Source: Pyricularia pennisetigena (taxonomy: Eukaryota; Ascomycota; Sordariomycetes; Magnaporthales; Pyriculariaceae). Taken from it: a stretch of DNA of 64,000 nt. The DNA lies in NCBI RefSeq assembly GCF_004337985.1, contig NC_043742.1, positions 4,577,259 through 4,641,258 on the forward strand, in the 5' to 3' direction. Shown in pieces: positions 24,060 through 34,117 of the stretch. The notes below the pieces were generated by a model. That model saw only the letters and a list, made by a program, of their open reading frames with translations, made no database searches and was not told the origin of the DNA. Made by a program: the position numbers and the translations under genes. Within the stretch, counting starts at the first letter, position 1; each line of letters begins with the position of its first letter.

Positions 24060-25856
24060 TCATGTCGATTTCTCCTTGCGAACCTGTTCCGCCGTGGCCC
24101 TCAACTCCTCCATAACAACCCTGTTGAACTCGTCAGCGTTGTCAATGTACAGGTGGTGCCCGGCTTTGGGGATGGACACGACCCTCGCCCTGCCGTTCTC
24201 TTTCCTCTTCTCCTCCTCGGTGCCGTGCAACAGCGCCTGCCTAGACCTGGCCTTCAGCTTCTCCTCCGCCGCATAGCCGCCGCCAATGTCCATCCAGTCC
24301 TGCTCGCCGTACATGAAAACGACGGGAATGCCCGTCTCGCGAGTCTGGGAGCCGTCCTCCTTCTTGTAGACCTGCCGACCAACCTCCTGGATCCGGTTGA
24401 TCATGGGACTGCGGGCAAAGGCGCCGGGTGCGAGCAGGTACGCCAGGGCATACTCGCCGCTCCCACGTTGGCGGAAGAGCGAATACGAGTAGTCGTGCAG
24501 GGCCTGAGATTCGGCCTCGGGAAGGTGGCTGAAGCGCCTGCTCGTCCAACCGGACACTAAACGTGGACCGAAAGGCCCGGACAGCCGCACGAGGCTGAAG
24601 GGCGAGACGTTGGCGTCCCAGAGCCAGACGAACCACTTGTTGATTGGCCTTCTCGGTGGCTCCTTGTTGTTGGCAGCCTTGCCCTCTGCTTTTGACCGCG
24701 CGTTGAGGAAATTGTTTTTGTCTTTGACGGGCTCAGTCGCCTTGACGATGTCCTCTTTTTGGTCTTGCGTAAACTCGTTTGCTATCGTCGAAGAGCTCGG
24801 CTCCGGCATTGCCGCGTTGACGGCATATGGGTCTTCGGGAATACCAACAGGAGAGGCTAGAATGAGTTTGTTGAGATGGCCTGGGTACTTGATGGCGTAT
24901 GATATGGCCAAATAGCCGCCTAGAGAGTGTCCAAGCAGCGTGAACTTTTCGATTTTTCGGATGCGGCGCCACTCCTCAAGCGCATCGACAAACCAGTCTT
25001 CGGCCTCCCTGATCTTGGCTTTCTGTTCCTTTGCATGCACCTTGAAAGGGGGCCTAGACGAGTTGCCCATGCCAAGCAGGTCTAGAGAGTGCAGCCTCCA
25101 GCCAGGGTCGCGGCTGAGAGGCTCAAAGTTTTTGTAGAAGAAACCAAGCCCAGCGCCGTAGCCGTGCAGGATTACTAGCGTGTTGTCAACTTCCTCGCCT
25201 TCCCTCTCGACAGTGAACTCATTTATGGCCCTGTCTTTGCCAGAGAGCTGCACCATGCTGGTGCGCCACGTCCGTTGGCCATATGGATCAGACTGGGCAA
25301 CGAAACCAGGCTTGGGAATTGCTGTTGCTGCGGCCGCCCCCAGCGAGGCTTTGATGTACGGGATGTATGAGAGAAGGTTTTGCTGTGCTATTGGCGGTGT
25401 TACGCTTGTCCACTGGAAATTGACATCAGTAACTATGCAGGTAGAGAAAACAAGTTTTAGAAAACTTACCCATTGGTAGGCAGCCTCCTTATACCCGAGT
25501 GGAAAGTAAGCCGACATTGTGCGTAGAGCCGGGGGTTCGGGATAACGAGGCTCTGGAGTTGCGCCTTGTGGGGAGGTTGGCGGCGGCGGCGGCGGCTGCT
25601 GTCTGGATGTGGAGGTTGTCCTTGCGGGCCTTGTCTTTGTCGTCGAGGGAATACTCTCGCCGCTCGACAGGGATATTGTTGCGCTTGTGCTGTTGCTTTT
25701 GTTGTTGCCGACGCCGACGCTGACACTTGTGTTGCCGTTGCCGTTGTTTTTATTGTTGTTGCTGTTGCCGCTGGTAGTCGAAGAAGTGTTGGGAAAACGC
25801 GGCGCGACGGAAGAGAGCGAGGCAGCTGTTAATACGACTCGAGTATTGCTGATCAT
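24060..25856 (-). CDS. Alpha/beta hydrolase of the CGI-58/ABHD5-Cld1 family; 2 exons
   Basis: Exons 25856-25470 and 25412-24060 give 579 residues. The family core is clear: HGYGAGLGFFYKN (oxyanion region), GHSLGGYLA (nucleophile Ser292), FMYGEQDWMD (acid) and the HHLYID motif near the C-terminus. That last H-X4-D box marks the CGI-58/Ict1/Cld1 subgroup of lysophosphatidic-acid acyltransferases and mitochondrial cardiolipin phospholipases. About 100 N-terminal residues are Asn/Ser/Thr- and Pro-rich; with the basic start they could include a mitochondrial targeting signal. The 57-nt intron (25413-25469) has no stop and is a multiple of three, so unspliced RNA would add 19 residues. Splicing restores the Gln-Trp-Trp pair, which I believe is usual in homologues. 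Substrate is inferred to be a phospholipid. Confidence 0.88.
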   Translation of the reverse strand: MISNTRVVLTAASLSSVAPRFPNTSSTTSGNSNNNKNNGNGNTSVSVGVGNNKSNSTSATISLSSGESIPSTTKTRPARTTSTSRQQPPPPPPTSPQGATPEPRYPEPPALRTMSAYFPLGYKEAAYQWVSFLKLVFSTCIVTDVNFQWTSVTPPIAQQNLLSYIPYIKASLGAAAATAIPKPGFVAQSDPYGQRTWRTSMVQLSGKDRAINEFTVEREGEEVDNTLVILHGYGAGLGFFYKNFEPLSRDPGWRLHSLDLLGMGNSSRPPFKVHAKEQKAKIREAEDWFVDALEEWRRIRKIEKFTLLGHSLGGYLAISYAIKYPGHLNKLILASPVGIPEDPYAVNAAMPEPSSSTIANEFTQDQKEDIVKATEPVKDKNNFLNARSKAEGKAANNKEPPRRPINKWFVWLWDANVSPFSLVRLSGPFGPRLVSGWTSRRFSHLPEAESQALHDYSYSLFRQRGSGEYALAYLLAPGAFARSPMINRIQEVGRQVYKKEDGSQTRETGIPVVFMYGEQDWMDIGGGYAAEEKLKARSRQALLHGTEEEKRKENGRARVVSIPKAGHHLYIDNADEFNRVVMEELRATAEQVRKEKST

Positions 25857-26921
25857 GCCGGGTGCTGCGGGCGTTGACGCACGGCGCCCGGCTGGTTCTT
25901 ATACGACGAATTCACCGGGGATTCGGAATGTGAACAATAGAGGCGCTCCGGACTTTAGAACTGGCGCCTAGTAGTCTAGGGTACGTAAGGTGGGAACACG
26001 TAAGGCTATTTACAAGTCGGTATGCGTGTGGCACCTACCATGTGTTGGGGGCTGGGCTGCGCGAACAACCTTACGGATAGATACCCACCTTTAGTTAAGC
26101 TTTACGGTTTTACGGTAATTACGCACCACTTGTTCAGGCACAACTGCAGGCAAAGAAGAAAAAGGAAACAATAATGATTAACGAATCTTTAATGAACCGA
26201 CTCCCTAGTACCGTATGACGGCGGCGACCCAGTCTTCCGATTCCAGCCGAATGCCGCTTGTTGTGACTGCTCCGTTAAACCCGCTAAATGCCGCTGGACT
26301 TGCAGGGGCAAAGGGCCTTTGTCAGCACGCACGTGGGCTGTTGATAGCGGGAGAACCCCTGTCCTTAGTGCGGGACGCTTTGATGACGTTAACTTTGTAT
26401 GGAATACTGACCTCAAGACTTTTTAGTCAGGAGCCCAGGCTCCCAGCAGAATCGAGGTAGCTACCGAGGCGGTGGGTCTCCCGAAGGACCCATTTTTGTT
26501 CTTCATTTCAACAAATCCAAAAGTCGTTCCACCCATATCGAATTGATTACCGTAGATGGCATTTAGCTCTGGGGTTAGCTCTAGTTAGTCTAGCACTGGG
26601 TGCTAAATCCTACCACAAAGGGAGCAAGAGAAAGATAAAGAGAAAGTAAGGAAGACAGAAAGATCAAGCCCGACAAGCTAAACAAACGCTTGGGCGCCAC
26701 ATATTCTTGTCACTGTACTCGAAACGGCCCTTGCCGTCCGGGCTGCAGGCCATTTCCCGATTTCGAGCACTGATGCGGCCTGTCCGACTCCTGACATACA
26801 TACCCAGACCGACCCCATAAAGTCGACTTCGAAAACTGCGCGCCCAGAACCGTTCGCTTCCTCGATAATCGCCGTTTCACTCTCCTATCGGCATACACCG
26901 ACTAATCGGATCAAGCCCGCG
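25857..26921. promoter_or_regulatory. Divergent promoter region between hydrolase and SPO7
   Basis: Head-to-head genes on either side place both promoters in this 1.06 kb. It has TACGTAAG/TTACGG motifs near 25980-26115 and a CTAG-dense cluster at 26571-26605. An 81-codon frame at 26215-26460 starts with ATG but has no recognisable domain and overlaps an antisense frame, so I do not call it. Confidence 0.5.
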
Positions 26922-28334
26922 ATGGCGGACACTCTGGACTCCATCGTCAAGGGGGCGCCGCTCCCCGGCCGGGAATCGGCGGGCAAGAGTGCTTCCGGGA
27001 CCAGTCCTATCTCGTCGTCGACCACGTCAAAGGCTGGCGATCCACTCTCACACACCCCAAGCTCACCATCGATGATCTACCTCAACCTTCTGGTCCTCGA
27101 AGCCTCTCTCAGGGCCCAATACCTCGAGCTGCGAGCGCGAAGGCGTCACCACAGCTTCTTCTTGACGCTGCTTACGCTATGGACCTGCGGTTTTGGCTAC
27201 GCTCTGTTCTTTGCACCTCGCGAAGATGGACGCGGCGTAGGTGGCTCGGTGTATTGGATGGTTGAAATGGCGGAGAGAGTGTGTTTTACTGGAGGCCTCA
27301 TAACCGTATGCCTTGTCTGGGCTACAGGCATTTGGGACCGTGGCGTGCGCTGGCCGCGTCGCTGGTTCGCCATCTCCAACCGCGGACTGCGCGGCTTCAA
27401 CTGCAAGATTGTAATTCAGAAGCAGCCATGGTGGGCAGAGACACTCGCGACCATCGGCTGGTTTTTGACATATGGTCTGTTCTCTAATACGGGATCGTCA
27501 TACCGCTACGTCGACCCGCAGGTGCTCCGTGAAGTAGATGCCCAACTGAACCTGTCAGCTCAGGGACACCCTGCACTGCCGGTCGTGAGCGAGGACGAGG
27601 AGAGGGGTGCACACGAGGAGGATCTTGCCCCGGGCGGCGATTATCTCAAGCTGTTGCTATTTGCAAAGCCTTTTTCGCCCACTTTCCGTGAGAACTGGGA
27701 GCTTTTCCGGACTGAATATTGGGAGCGGGAGAACGAGCGCCGGGCGCTGATACGCGTCAAGGTCAAGGAGCACGACAAGAATCTGAGGAGGCAGCGTGGT
27801 GGGTGGTTGTGGTGGCTACCCCGGTACAAGGTGAGGCCTGAACAGCAGCTTGCAGCGGCACAGCAACTACAAAATCACAACGCCGAGAAGCCTCAGGGCC
27901 ACAGCCGCCATGCCTCGACACATCTCAGCGTCGAACGGGAACACCGTCGCACGCGCAGCAGCAGTGTGAGACGAGGAAGCTTCTCATCAAACGCGACGTC
28001 GAGGAGCGCTACGCCAACCATCGAAGTGGACGAGGCAGGCGGAGTGACGCGACGGGCCAGCACGGCATCCAACGCGTCCGACAAGCGCCGCAAGAAGCTG
28101 TCGGCCACAGCGGGAGGCCCGAGATCACAGAAGCGGACGACGACGGAATCGAGATCTGTCACTCCGGAAGTGACGTCGCCTCTCGCAAAGGAAGCCACGA
28201 GCGCCAGTGACACAGCGGAGAATGATGGGAACAGTGGCGCCGACGCTGTGGCGGGCGAAGACCGTTTGGACAGACGATCAAGGAAGAAGTCGCTTTCCAG
28301 ATCGCCAGCTCCTTCAGCATCGTCGATGGAGTGA
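26922..28334 (+). CDS. SPO7: Spo7-like regulatory subunit of the Nem1-Spo7 phosphatase
   Basis: A single-exon gene for 470 residues. After a Ser-rich head, the conserved Spo7 block begins with SMIYLNLLVLEASLRAQY. It includes two membrane segments (about 81-102, FFLTLLTLWTCGFGYALFF, and about 120-142, VCFTGGLITVCLVWATGIW), then RWFAISNRGLRGFN and KIVIQKQPWW, and further on KPFSPTFRENWELFRTEYWERENERR. In yeast, Spo7 binds Nem1 in the ER/nuclear membrane and the complex dephosphorylates the phosphatidate phosphatase Pah1, setting nuclear membrane growth and lipid storage. The C-terminal ~170 residues are Ser/Arg-rich and extend well beyond yeast Spo7, as is common in filamentous fungi. The gene is divergent from a lipid-type hydrolase. 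Confidence 0.92.
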   Translation: MADTLDSIVKGAPLPGRESAGKSASGTSPISSSTTSKAGDPLSHTPSSPSMIYLNLLVLEASLRAQYLELRARRRHHSFFLTLLTLWTCGFGYALFFAPREDGRGVGGSVYWMVEMAERVCFTGGLITVCLVWATGIWDRGVRWPRRWFAISNRGLRGFNCKIVIQKQPWWAETLATIGWFLTYGLFSNTGSSYRYVDPQVLREVDAQLNLSAQGHPALPVVSEDEERGAHEEDLAPGGDYLKLLLFAKPFSPTFRENWELFRTEYWERENERRALIRVKVKEHDKNLRRQRGGWLWWLPRYKVRPEQQLAAAQQLQNHNAEKPQGHSRHASTHLSVEREHRRTRSSSVRRGSFSSNATSRSATPTIEVDEAGGVTRRASTASNASDKRRKKLSATAGGPRSQKRTTTESRSVTPEVTSPLAKEATSASDTAENDGNSGADAVAGEDRLDRRSRKKSLSRSPAPSASSME

Positions 28335-29446
28335 CTATAGTGACCGCACCGATATATCATTGGAGGAGTAGAAATATAGAGTAGTGAGATGCGGTGTTGA
28401 TTATAACTAATTTATGTGGCTGTAAAACTCCATCGCCATGTGACACTGTTGGGAACAGCAAGAATTAGCTCTGGTTATCAAGGGCACAACACCTATGCCG
28501 ATTTCTCTTTGATGACGATGCAATACAAGGCAGCTAGCCAGACCTGAATAGGAAAAGAAGAGGAAAAAAAAAAAAAAAGGATTAAAGAACTACGAGGAAT
28601 AGGTCTCTATTCACCTATGCAGCAACAGGCATACTTTAATGTATCCAACAGTAGTCCTGTCTCAGCACAGGGTTAGGGTAAAAGCTCCCTGTAAATCTCA
28701 TGTCGCTTCCCACTAAATATGGTACTCTAGTGGGTCACCAAGGGCGGACATGGCTTGGAGGCCGAAGAGTGCAGGCTGCAGCTCCTGGATCAAGTGACCT
28801 AAACCGTTTAGAGAAACGACCGAAGATGCCTAGCTCCTAACGCACCTCAACCTACAGTAGTGTCACATTGGAAACAAACCCGTATCTGGTTCCGACTGGT
28901 TACCTAAATACTACTATCTAGATCTGATCCCTTAGACTAGAATTAGACTGAATACTTGACAGGTCCTCTTCAGATTGATTGCTCGATATTATTTTGATTC
29001 GCACGCAGGCTGCTGATTGGTTCCAGAGGACTAACCGATGCCTCAGAATCCTGATAGCTGAGCGGACAGTGATCACTGTACCAACCTTGGGCAGCGCAAG
29101 CGTTGGATCGATAAACGAAGGCACCCGCCAGGCTCAGTACAGTTGGAGACTTTGATGTCAACTTTGCTGGGTTAGGCCTTCCTATTTTCCTCTGCAGTTT
29201 CTTCGGAAGTCCGGAAAAGACAAACAGTCAGCCATATGACCACACAAGGGAAAAAAACGCCTAAAATCCTAAATCGCATCGTCATCTTCACATAAACGAG
29301 ACCGTCATCAATTCTGCGCGCCTGCGCGCAGGAAAACAGGCATCTCGGACTTGGGTTCTTCTCACTGATCGACTGCCAACAACTTGAAAAAAAAAATCAA
29401 AGGAGAGGAAAAGAAAAAGGAAAGAAAGAAAGAAAAAAAGAAAAAG
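28335..29446. other. Intergenic region between SPO7 and the phosphatase-like gene
   Basis: No coding signal. It contains an A15-type run near 28564, a CTAG-dense cluster at 28915-28951 and, at its right end, a purine-only leader (separate entry). Confidence 0.5.
29399..29446 (+). promoter_or_regulatory. 48-nt pure-purine leader abutting the start codon
   Basis: Every base from 29399 up to the ATG at 29447 is A or G, mostly AAAG/GAAA units. In the mRNA this would be an unstructured A-rich leader next to the start codon, a type that can bind poly(A)-binding protein and favour initiation. The function here is inference. Confidence 0.7.
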
Positions 29447-30403
29447 ATGGACGAAGAAAATCGTGAGAAGCGCGGAAATGTCATCGCAACAGCGCCGTTC
29501 GAGCGAGGCCCGCCTGAACCTCCATACATCATGATCCCAGCACTTCCCCTTCCTACCCTCAGCATAGTCCCATCTTTTGAAGTCATCGACTCTGCCGATC
29601 TCTCCGAGGCGGACCTGCGAATAATCACACAAAACGCACCACAGCTGGCCCGTGATAACACCTCCAACTGGAATTACGATATGCGGCGGAATGCTCAGCC
29701 CATTCTTGATTTCCTTCACCTGGGGCCTTGGAACAGCGCAAGGGACAGGGCATACCTGGAGAAGGAGGGCATAACGATGTTGCTGGGCGTCTTGGATACT
29801 CGCATGGCACCTATCCAGGTCCTATCCCTGCAGAGAGCGGTTCAAGGACTGGACGTTGCCATAGATCACATCGACGCCACAAACCACCAGGAGCTCATCA
29901 GGCTCTTCCCCGAGTTCGTCCGCAAGGTGAACGACCACATGCTTAGTGTCTACCGGAAACAGGCCGTTCAGGCGTCTGCCGTGTCTGGTGAGATGACCAT
30001 CGACCCGGCCACCTTCAGGCGCGGTAATATCTTGGTCTTTTGCGACAGCGGCAACGAACGCTCGGCCCTGATGGTAGCTGGATACATCATGAACCTCTTC
30101 GGCGTGGACGTGGTCAGCGCGGTTCAGTTCGTCAACTGCCAACGTTTTTGTACAAATTTTGACGAGGAGTGTAAGCAGTGGCTGCGGGCGTATCAGGACA
30201 TCCTCGAGGCCAAGAGGTCAGTCGCCACATCGAAATCTACAGGAACGCGGCCGTCAGGCCTCATCTCCAACAAGCGATCCATCGATCAAGCATATCATGA
30301 GGAGAACGATACAGGTCAAGAACATGATCTGGGGCGCTGGATGGACCGGGAGGCGTTTGTTCCTTTTGTCGACGGCAGGGAAAAGGATACAGAAATGGCT
30401 TGA
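29447..30403 (+). CDS. Dual-specificity-phosphatase/STYX-like protein with atypical P-loop
   Basis: A single-exon gene for 318 residues. The start is the ATG at 29447; the frame extends upstream only through a TTG in the A-rich tract. The region around residues 85-240 has the DUSP fold pattern: LDFLHLGPWNSARDRAYL, GITMLLGVLD, then a P-loop VFCDSGNERSALMV. That loop keeps the catalytic Cys (199) and Arg (205) spaced C-X5-R. The His that normally precedes the Cys is Phe, and the loop residues differ from the usual AGxSRS, so activity may be weak or lost. Human STYX pseudophosphatase lacks the Cys itself, so this is a different departure. A following helix (AGYIMNLFGVDVVSAVQFV) and FDEECKQWLRAYQ resemble the DUSP end. 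The C-terminus is charged and unconserved. Confidence 0.78.
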   Translation: MDEENREKRGNVIATAPFERGPPEPPYIMIPALPLPTLSIVPSFEVIDSADLSEADLRIITQNAPQLARDNTSNWNYDMRRNAQPILDFLHLGPWNSARDRAYLEKEGITMLLGVLDTRMAPIQVLSLQRAVQGLDVAIDHIDATNHQELIRLFPEFVRKVNDHMLSVYRKQAVQASAVSGEMTIDPATFRRGNILVFCDSGNERSALMVAGYIMNLFGVDVVSAVQFVNCQRFCTNFDEECKQWLRAYQDILEAKRSVATSKSTGTRPSGLISNKRSIDQAYHEENDTGQEHDLGRWMDREAFVPFVDGREKDTEMA

Positions 30404-31671
30404 TAATCTTCGGTTTTTTGCTACTTCTAATGCAGACGATAGCAACTAAGGCACAACCATCGACTGCTTAGATCCTCTTGCTTTTTTTTTCATCTTTTCA
30501 CTTTTTCATGACGTCTGTACATCTATCCGGGTCTAATGCGCTGCGGATTTAGGGCTTTTTTTTTGCGTGGAATTGTGGAATAACTGCACCCAAAATGTTT
30601 ATTGGGCTGAACAAGAGGCAACCCTCCAAGATAGATGGGACGGCTGGGGACGGTGTTTGTGGTGATTTTAGATAACTATGTAATTTACCCGTGTGATTTT
30701 GTCATAATACGAATGCGCTGCAGAAACCAGTCGGGGGTCTGGTGCGTTTGTTGGCAAACAGAGCATTTCTGTATCTTCCAGTTTGTATGCCAATAGGCGA
30801 GTGTATGGAGACGTTCTCTACTATCATAAAAATATTTCATGATCATGGGGAAAAAAAAGCCCCGTTGGCCCAAGACCAAATACTAACCGTTTGTTGACAG
30901 CTTGTTTGAATGCATCTAACCGGTGGACTCTGTCAGTCTGCCACCCAAAACAGCGTTCCTGACACACCTAGCCCAAAGAGTTGTTTGTTCTAAGAGGTAC
31001 CTAATCCACCCAGCCTGGAGAGGGATTCAAAAGATTCCATCGTTCCTTCCGTTTCCAGACGAGCAGTTGAACCACATCGAGACGCCAAAGCCCCCGCAGA
31101 TGCCTTCTCCCCACCTTGCCATCTGCAACTCATACGTTACTACTTCTTTTCTTCCTCTTCTTTTTCATCTTGCCCTTTTTTTATTGCTTGCCCATTTCGA
31201 TCTCACTCACGTCTCCACCTCTCGGCGTGGCTCGTCACTCTCTATTTATCTTCAGTCTGATACACCATCAACAGCCAGATCCGTTGTGGCAAAAGATTTG
31301 AAAAAAGAACGGTAAGCAGAAAAGTATTCTTGCTATTCCCATATCCTCTCCAATCTTCGGATTTCCTGAGCATCTCCTCGTCGATCCGATTTGAGCCGCC
31401 ATCAGCTCCCACATCCCCTTTCCTCCCTTCTCTTGTACCTTCATCTCACCCGAACCTTCATCTCAACTCACGCTCACTTTCTTCATTTCCCTTACTGCTC
31501 TTAGCTCCACAATCAAGAGACCTCGCCTGGTTATCGTTTATCTTTGAACGGCTACCATACGCCGTTGGCTTAACAGGCGTCATAAACTAGAGGGTGAAAC
31601 AACCGCTGACCTAGCCCTCAATTTTCTTTGAAGAATTACCTGGCGTTGCCCATCTTCAGCTGAAAAGCAGA
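30404..31671. promoter_or_regulatory. Intergenic region and pyrimidine-rich leader of the zinc-knuckle gene
   Basis: The left half should be the 3' end of the phosphatase-like gene. From about 31090 to 31530 the + strand is strongly pyrimidine-rich (CTTCTTTTCTTCC-like), as in highly expressed fungal promoters. I see no gene in it. Confidence 0.5.
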
Positions 31672-33250
31672 ATGGCATCCTGGGGCACTGACAGCTGGGG
31701 CGGTGTTCCATCCACCACTGCCCATTGCAAGACGGATGAATGGAACTCTGGTGTTCAGCAGAGTACTGGTACCGACCAGTGGAACTCTGGCGAGGATCAA
31801 ACTCGAAACAACAGCAACAACGATCTTGGCGGCGGAGAGTTTGGCGGAGGCGAAGCCGATGCAGGAGCAAGGGGTGCCCAGGAGCCCGGTGCCTTCGACG
31901 GAACTTGCAACCTCTGCGGCAGGGATGGTCATCGGAAGCGCGACTGTCCCGACAAGCCACCGCAGCTTTGCACCAACTGCCAGGAGGAGTAAGTCCTTTC
32001 ATTATGACCTTATGTTTTGAACTTCCTGTCTTCTGATACTGGAAACTGCCAGAGGACACTCCGTCACTGAATGCGAAAACCCGCGAAAGATCGACCGATC
32101 CGATGTGCAGGACCTAGAGCCAGCCGCTGCTTTGGCCAAGATCAAGGAGGCTGCAGCAGATGACGACATGTTCGACGCCAAAGAAGCCATCCGGGCCTAT
32201 GTCAAGGCCCTTCCAGACACCGACTTTGTTGCCCTTGAGAATGCCCTTCGAAAGCATAATGTCGGCGTCTTTCTGATCGCAATGGAGCTTGAGATGGAGG
32301 AGTCCATGACCAACATGGACCTCCAGGGCAATTTAGGGAAGAAGTACTCCGTGACTTACCGTTTTAGCAGCCGTTGCCCTCGTCCGCGCGATCGTGAGGC
32401 TTGGCCCAAAGATGCTGATGAGAACCTCGAGCGTCTCAAGGATGCCGGCGACATGGTCAAGACCCTGGTGCCTCGTTGCAGGAACTGTGACGCCCTTGGT
32501 CACGACAGAAGACAGTGCCCCGAGGATCCCATTGAAAAGCACCAGCAAGCCATTACTTGCTTCAACTGCGGCGAAACCGGCCACAGGGTCAGGGACTGCA
32601 CTACTCCCCGCGTTGACAAGTTTGCCTGCAAGAACTGTAGCAAGTCGGGTCATACCGCCAAGGAGTGCCCTGAGCCTCGACCGGTTCCCGAGGGCCTTGA
32701 GTGTACCAAGTGCGGTGAGACCGGAAAGCACTGGCGCAAGGACTGCCCCCAAGGCGGCCAGAGCAGAGCCTGCCACAACTGCGGTGCAGAGGAGTAAGTG
32801 ACCTCGCCCCCTTAAGCCACGGGATGGCACTGCGAGAAGACGATGTTAACCACCCATAAAACTAGTCATATGTCGCGCGACTGCACCGAGCCTCGTCGGA
32901 TGAAGTGTCGCAACTGTGACGAGGTACGTCACTCGAATACAATCATGATAAAGACGAAGCGATGCTAACATTAAGCGAAAATGTAATAGTTTGACCACGT
33001 GGCCAAGGACTGCCCCAAGCCTCGTGACATGAGCCGCGTCAAGTGCATGAACTGCTCGGAGATGGGCCATTTCAAATCAAAGTGCCCCAAGCCTGTGGTT
33101 GAGGAGGACGCGGATGACGCTGGCAACGGTGGTTTTGACAACAGCACCAGCTTTGACAATGGAGGAGACGGTGGTAGTTGGAACGCCCCCGCGGCAGCCG
33201 GTGATGGCTGGCAGGCTAGCGGCGGTGGTGCCGGCGGAAGTGCCTGGTAA
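31672..33250 (+). CDS. Nine-zinc-knuckle (CCHC) protein, CnjB/Gis2-like; 4 exons
   Basis: Exons 31672-31988, 32053-32793, 32866-32923 and 32990-33250 give 458 residues. I count nine CCHC knuckles: two near residues 83-120, then a ~130-residue helical insert without knuckles, then seven in the second half. Eight fit C-X2-C-X4-H-X4-C. The sixth (CTKCGETGKHWRKDC) has five residues before the His. The N-terminus has WGTDSWG/EWNSG repeats and both ends are Gly-rich. Filamentous-fungal orthologues are annotated as CnjB-type zinc-knuckle transcription factors; the domain itself binds single-stranded nucleic acid, as in Gis2/CNBP, so translational or RNA roles are equally possible. All three introns fall inside knuckles, between the second Cys and the His. 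Confidence 0.9.
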
Positions 33251-33504
33251 AAAGATGGTCACTGATGTTCATAGACATCGAGGCCGAGTCGCGGTCATTT
33301 CTTGGAGTCTGGGGTTAGGGTTTGTGATTAGGACCACAAGGGCGCCCCGTCGTCTGCCCTCGGGATATAAAACAGGGGTGCCTGCCCCTCCGTCATAAAA
33401 CATCATCTAGAACTAGTTCTAGAGACCTTTCCCCTTTACAGCCAGATATTCTTGTCAAAAAATACTAGACCTAGAATTAGCCTAGTCTAGTTGAAAGGAA
33501 AATC
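33251..33504. promoter_or_regulatory. Short intergenic spacer with an 18-bp perfect palindrome
   Basis: The 254 bp between two tandem genes include a perfect 18-bp palindrome (TCTAGAACTAGTTCTAGA, 33406-33423) and a second CTAG-dense patch at 33463-33491, only 14 bp before the next ATG. These may be regulatory for the methyltransferase gene or part of the recurring CTAG motif family in this window. Confidence 0.6.
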
Positions 33505-34085
33505 ATGACAACAAGGTATTCGGAAATTTTCTGGGGGCTGCTGGACCCTTGGAAGTTCATGTTCAACTCTTTGAGCTACCTGCCCTCGACTGTTGTCCGT
33601 CTCGTCCGCACAAGGAGCATCTTCTCTCTGGCCACGCTGCAAAGCGAATGGTTTTCTGATTTCTGGGCCTGGGCGGGGCCCGGTGTGAGAGACTCGGCCC
33701 GTCCCAAGGTCGTCCCTCTGCTGCAGGGCCGAGTGCATGCTGGCAGAGCAGTCGACTACGAGGCACACCCGCCCGTCTCCGGGACGGTGCTGGAGATCGG
33801 TCCCGGCAGCGGCATGTGGGCTGGTCTGCTAGCCTCGACGGAGGCTACGCGGATCATAGGCGTCGAGCCCAACACGGCCGTGCACCCGGCCCTCAAGGCT
33901 GCCGTTAAGAAGCACGACCTTGCAAGCCGCTACGAGATGGTGCCGTACGGGATCGAGGCCCTGGCCGACGCGGGAGTCGTGGCCGAGGGCCAAGTAGATT
34001 GCATAGTCAGCATCCTTTGCCTCTGCAGCATCCCGGACCCAGAACACAACATGCGGCAGCTCTACCGCTATCGTGAGTTCGCCCT

Positions 34086-34117
<32 letters not shown>

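Noticed and set aside
26215..26460. 81-codon ATG frame in the hydrolase/SPO7 promoter
   Set aside because: No domain, and it overlaps an antisense frame of nearly the same length; position fits promoter DNA better.
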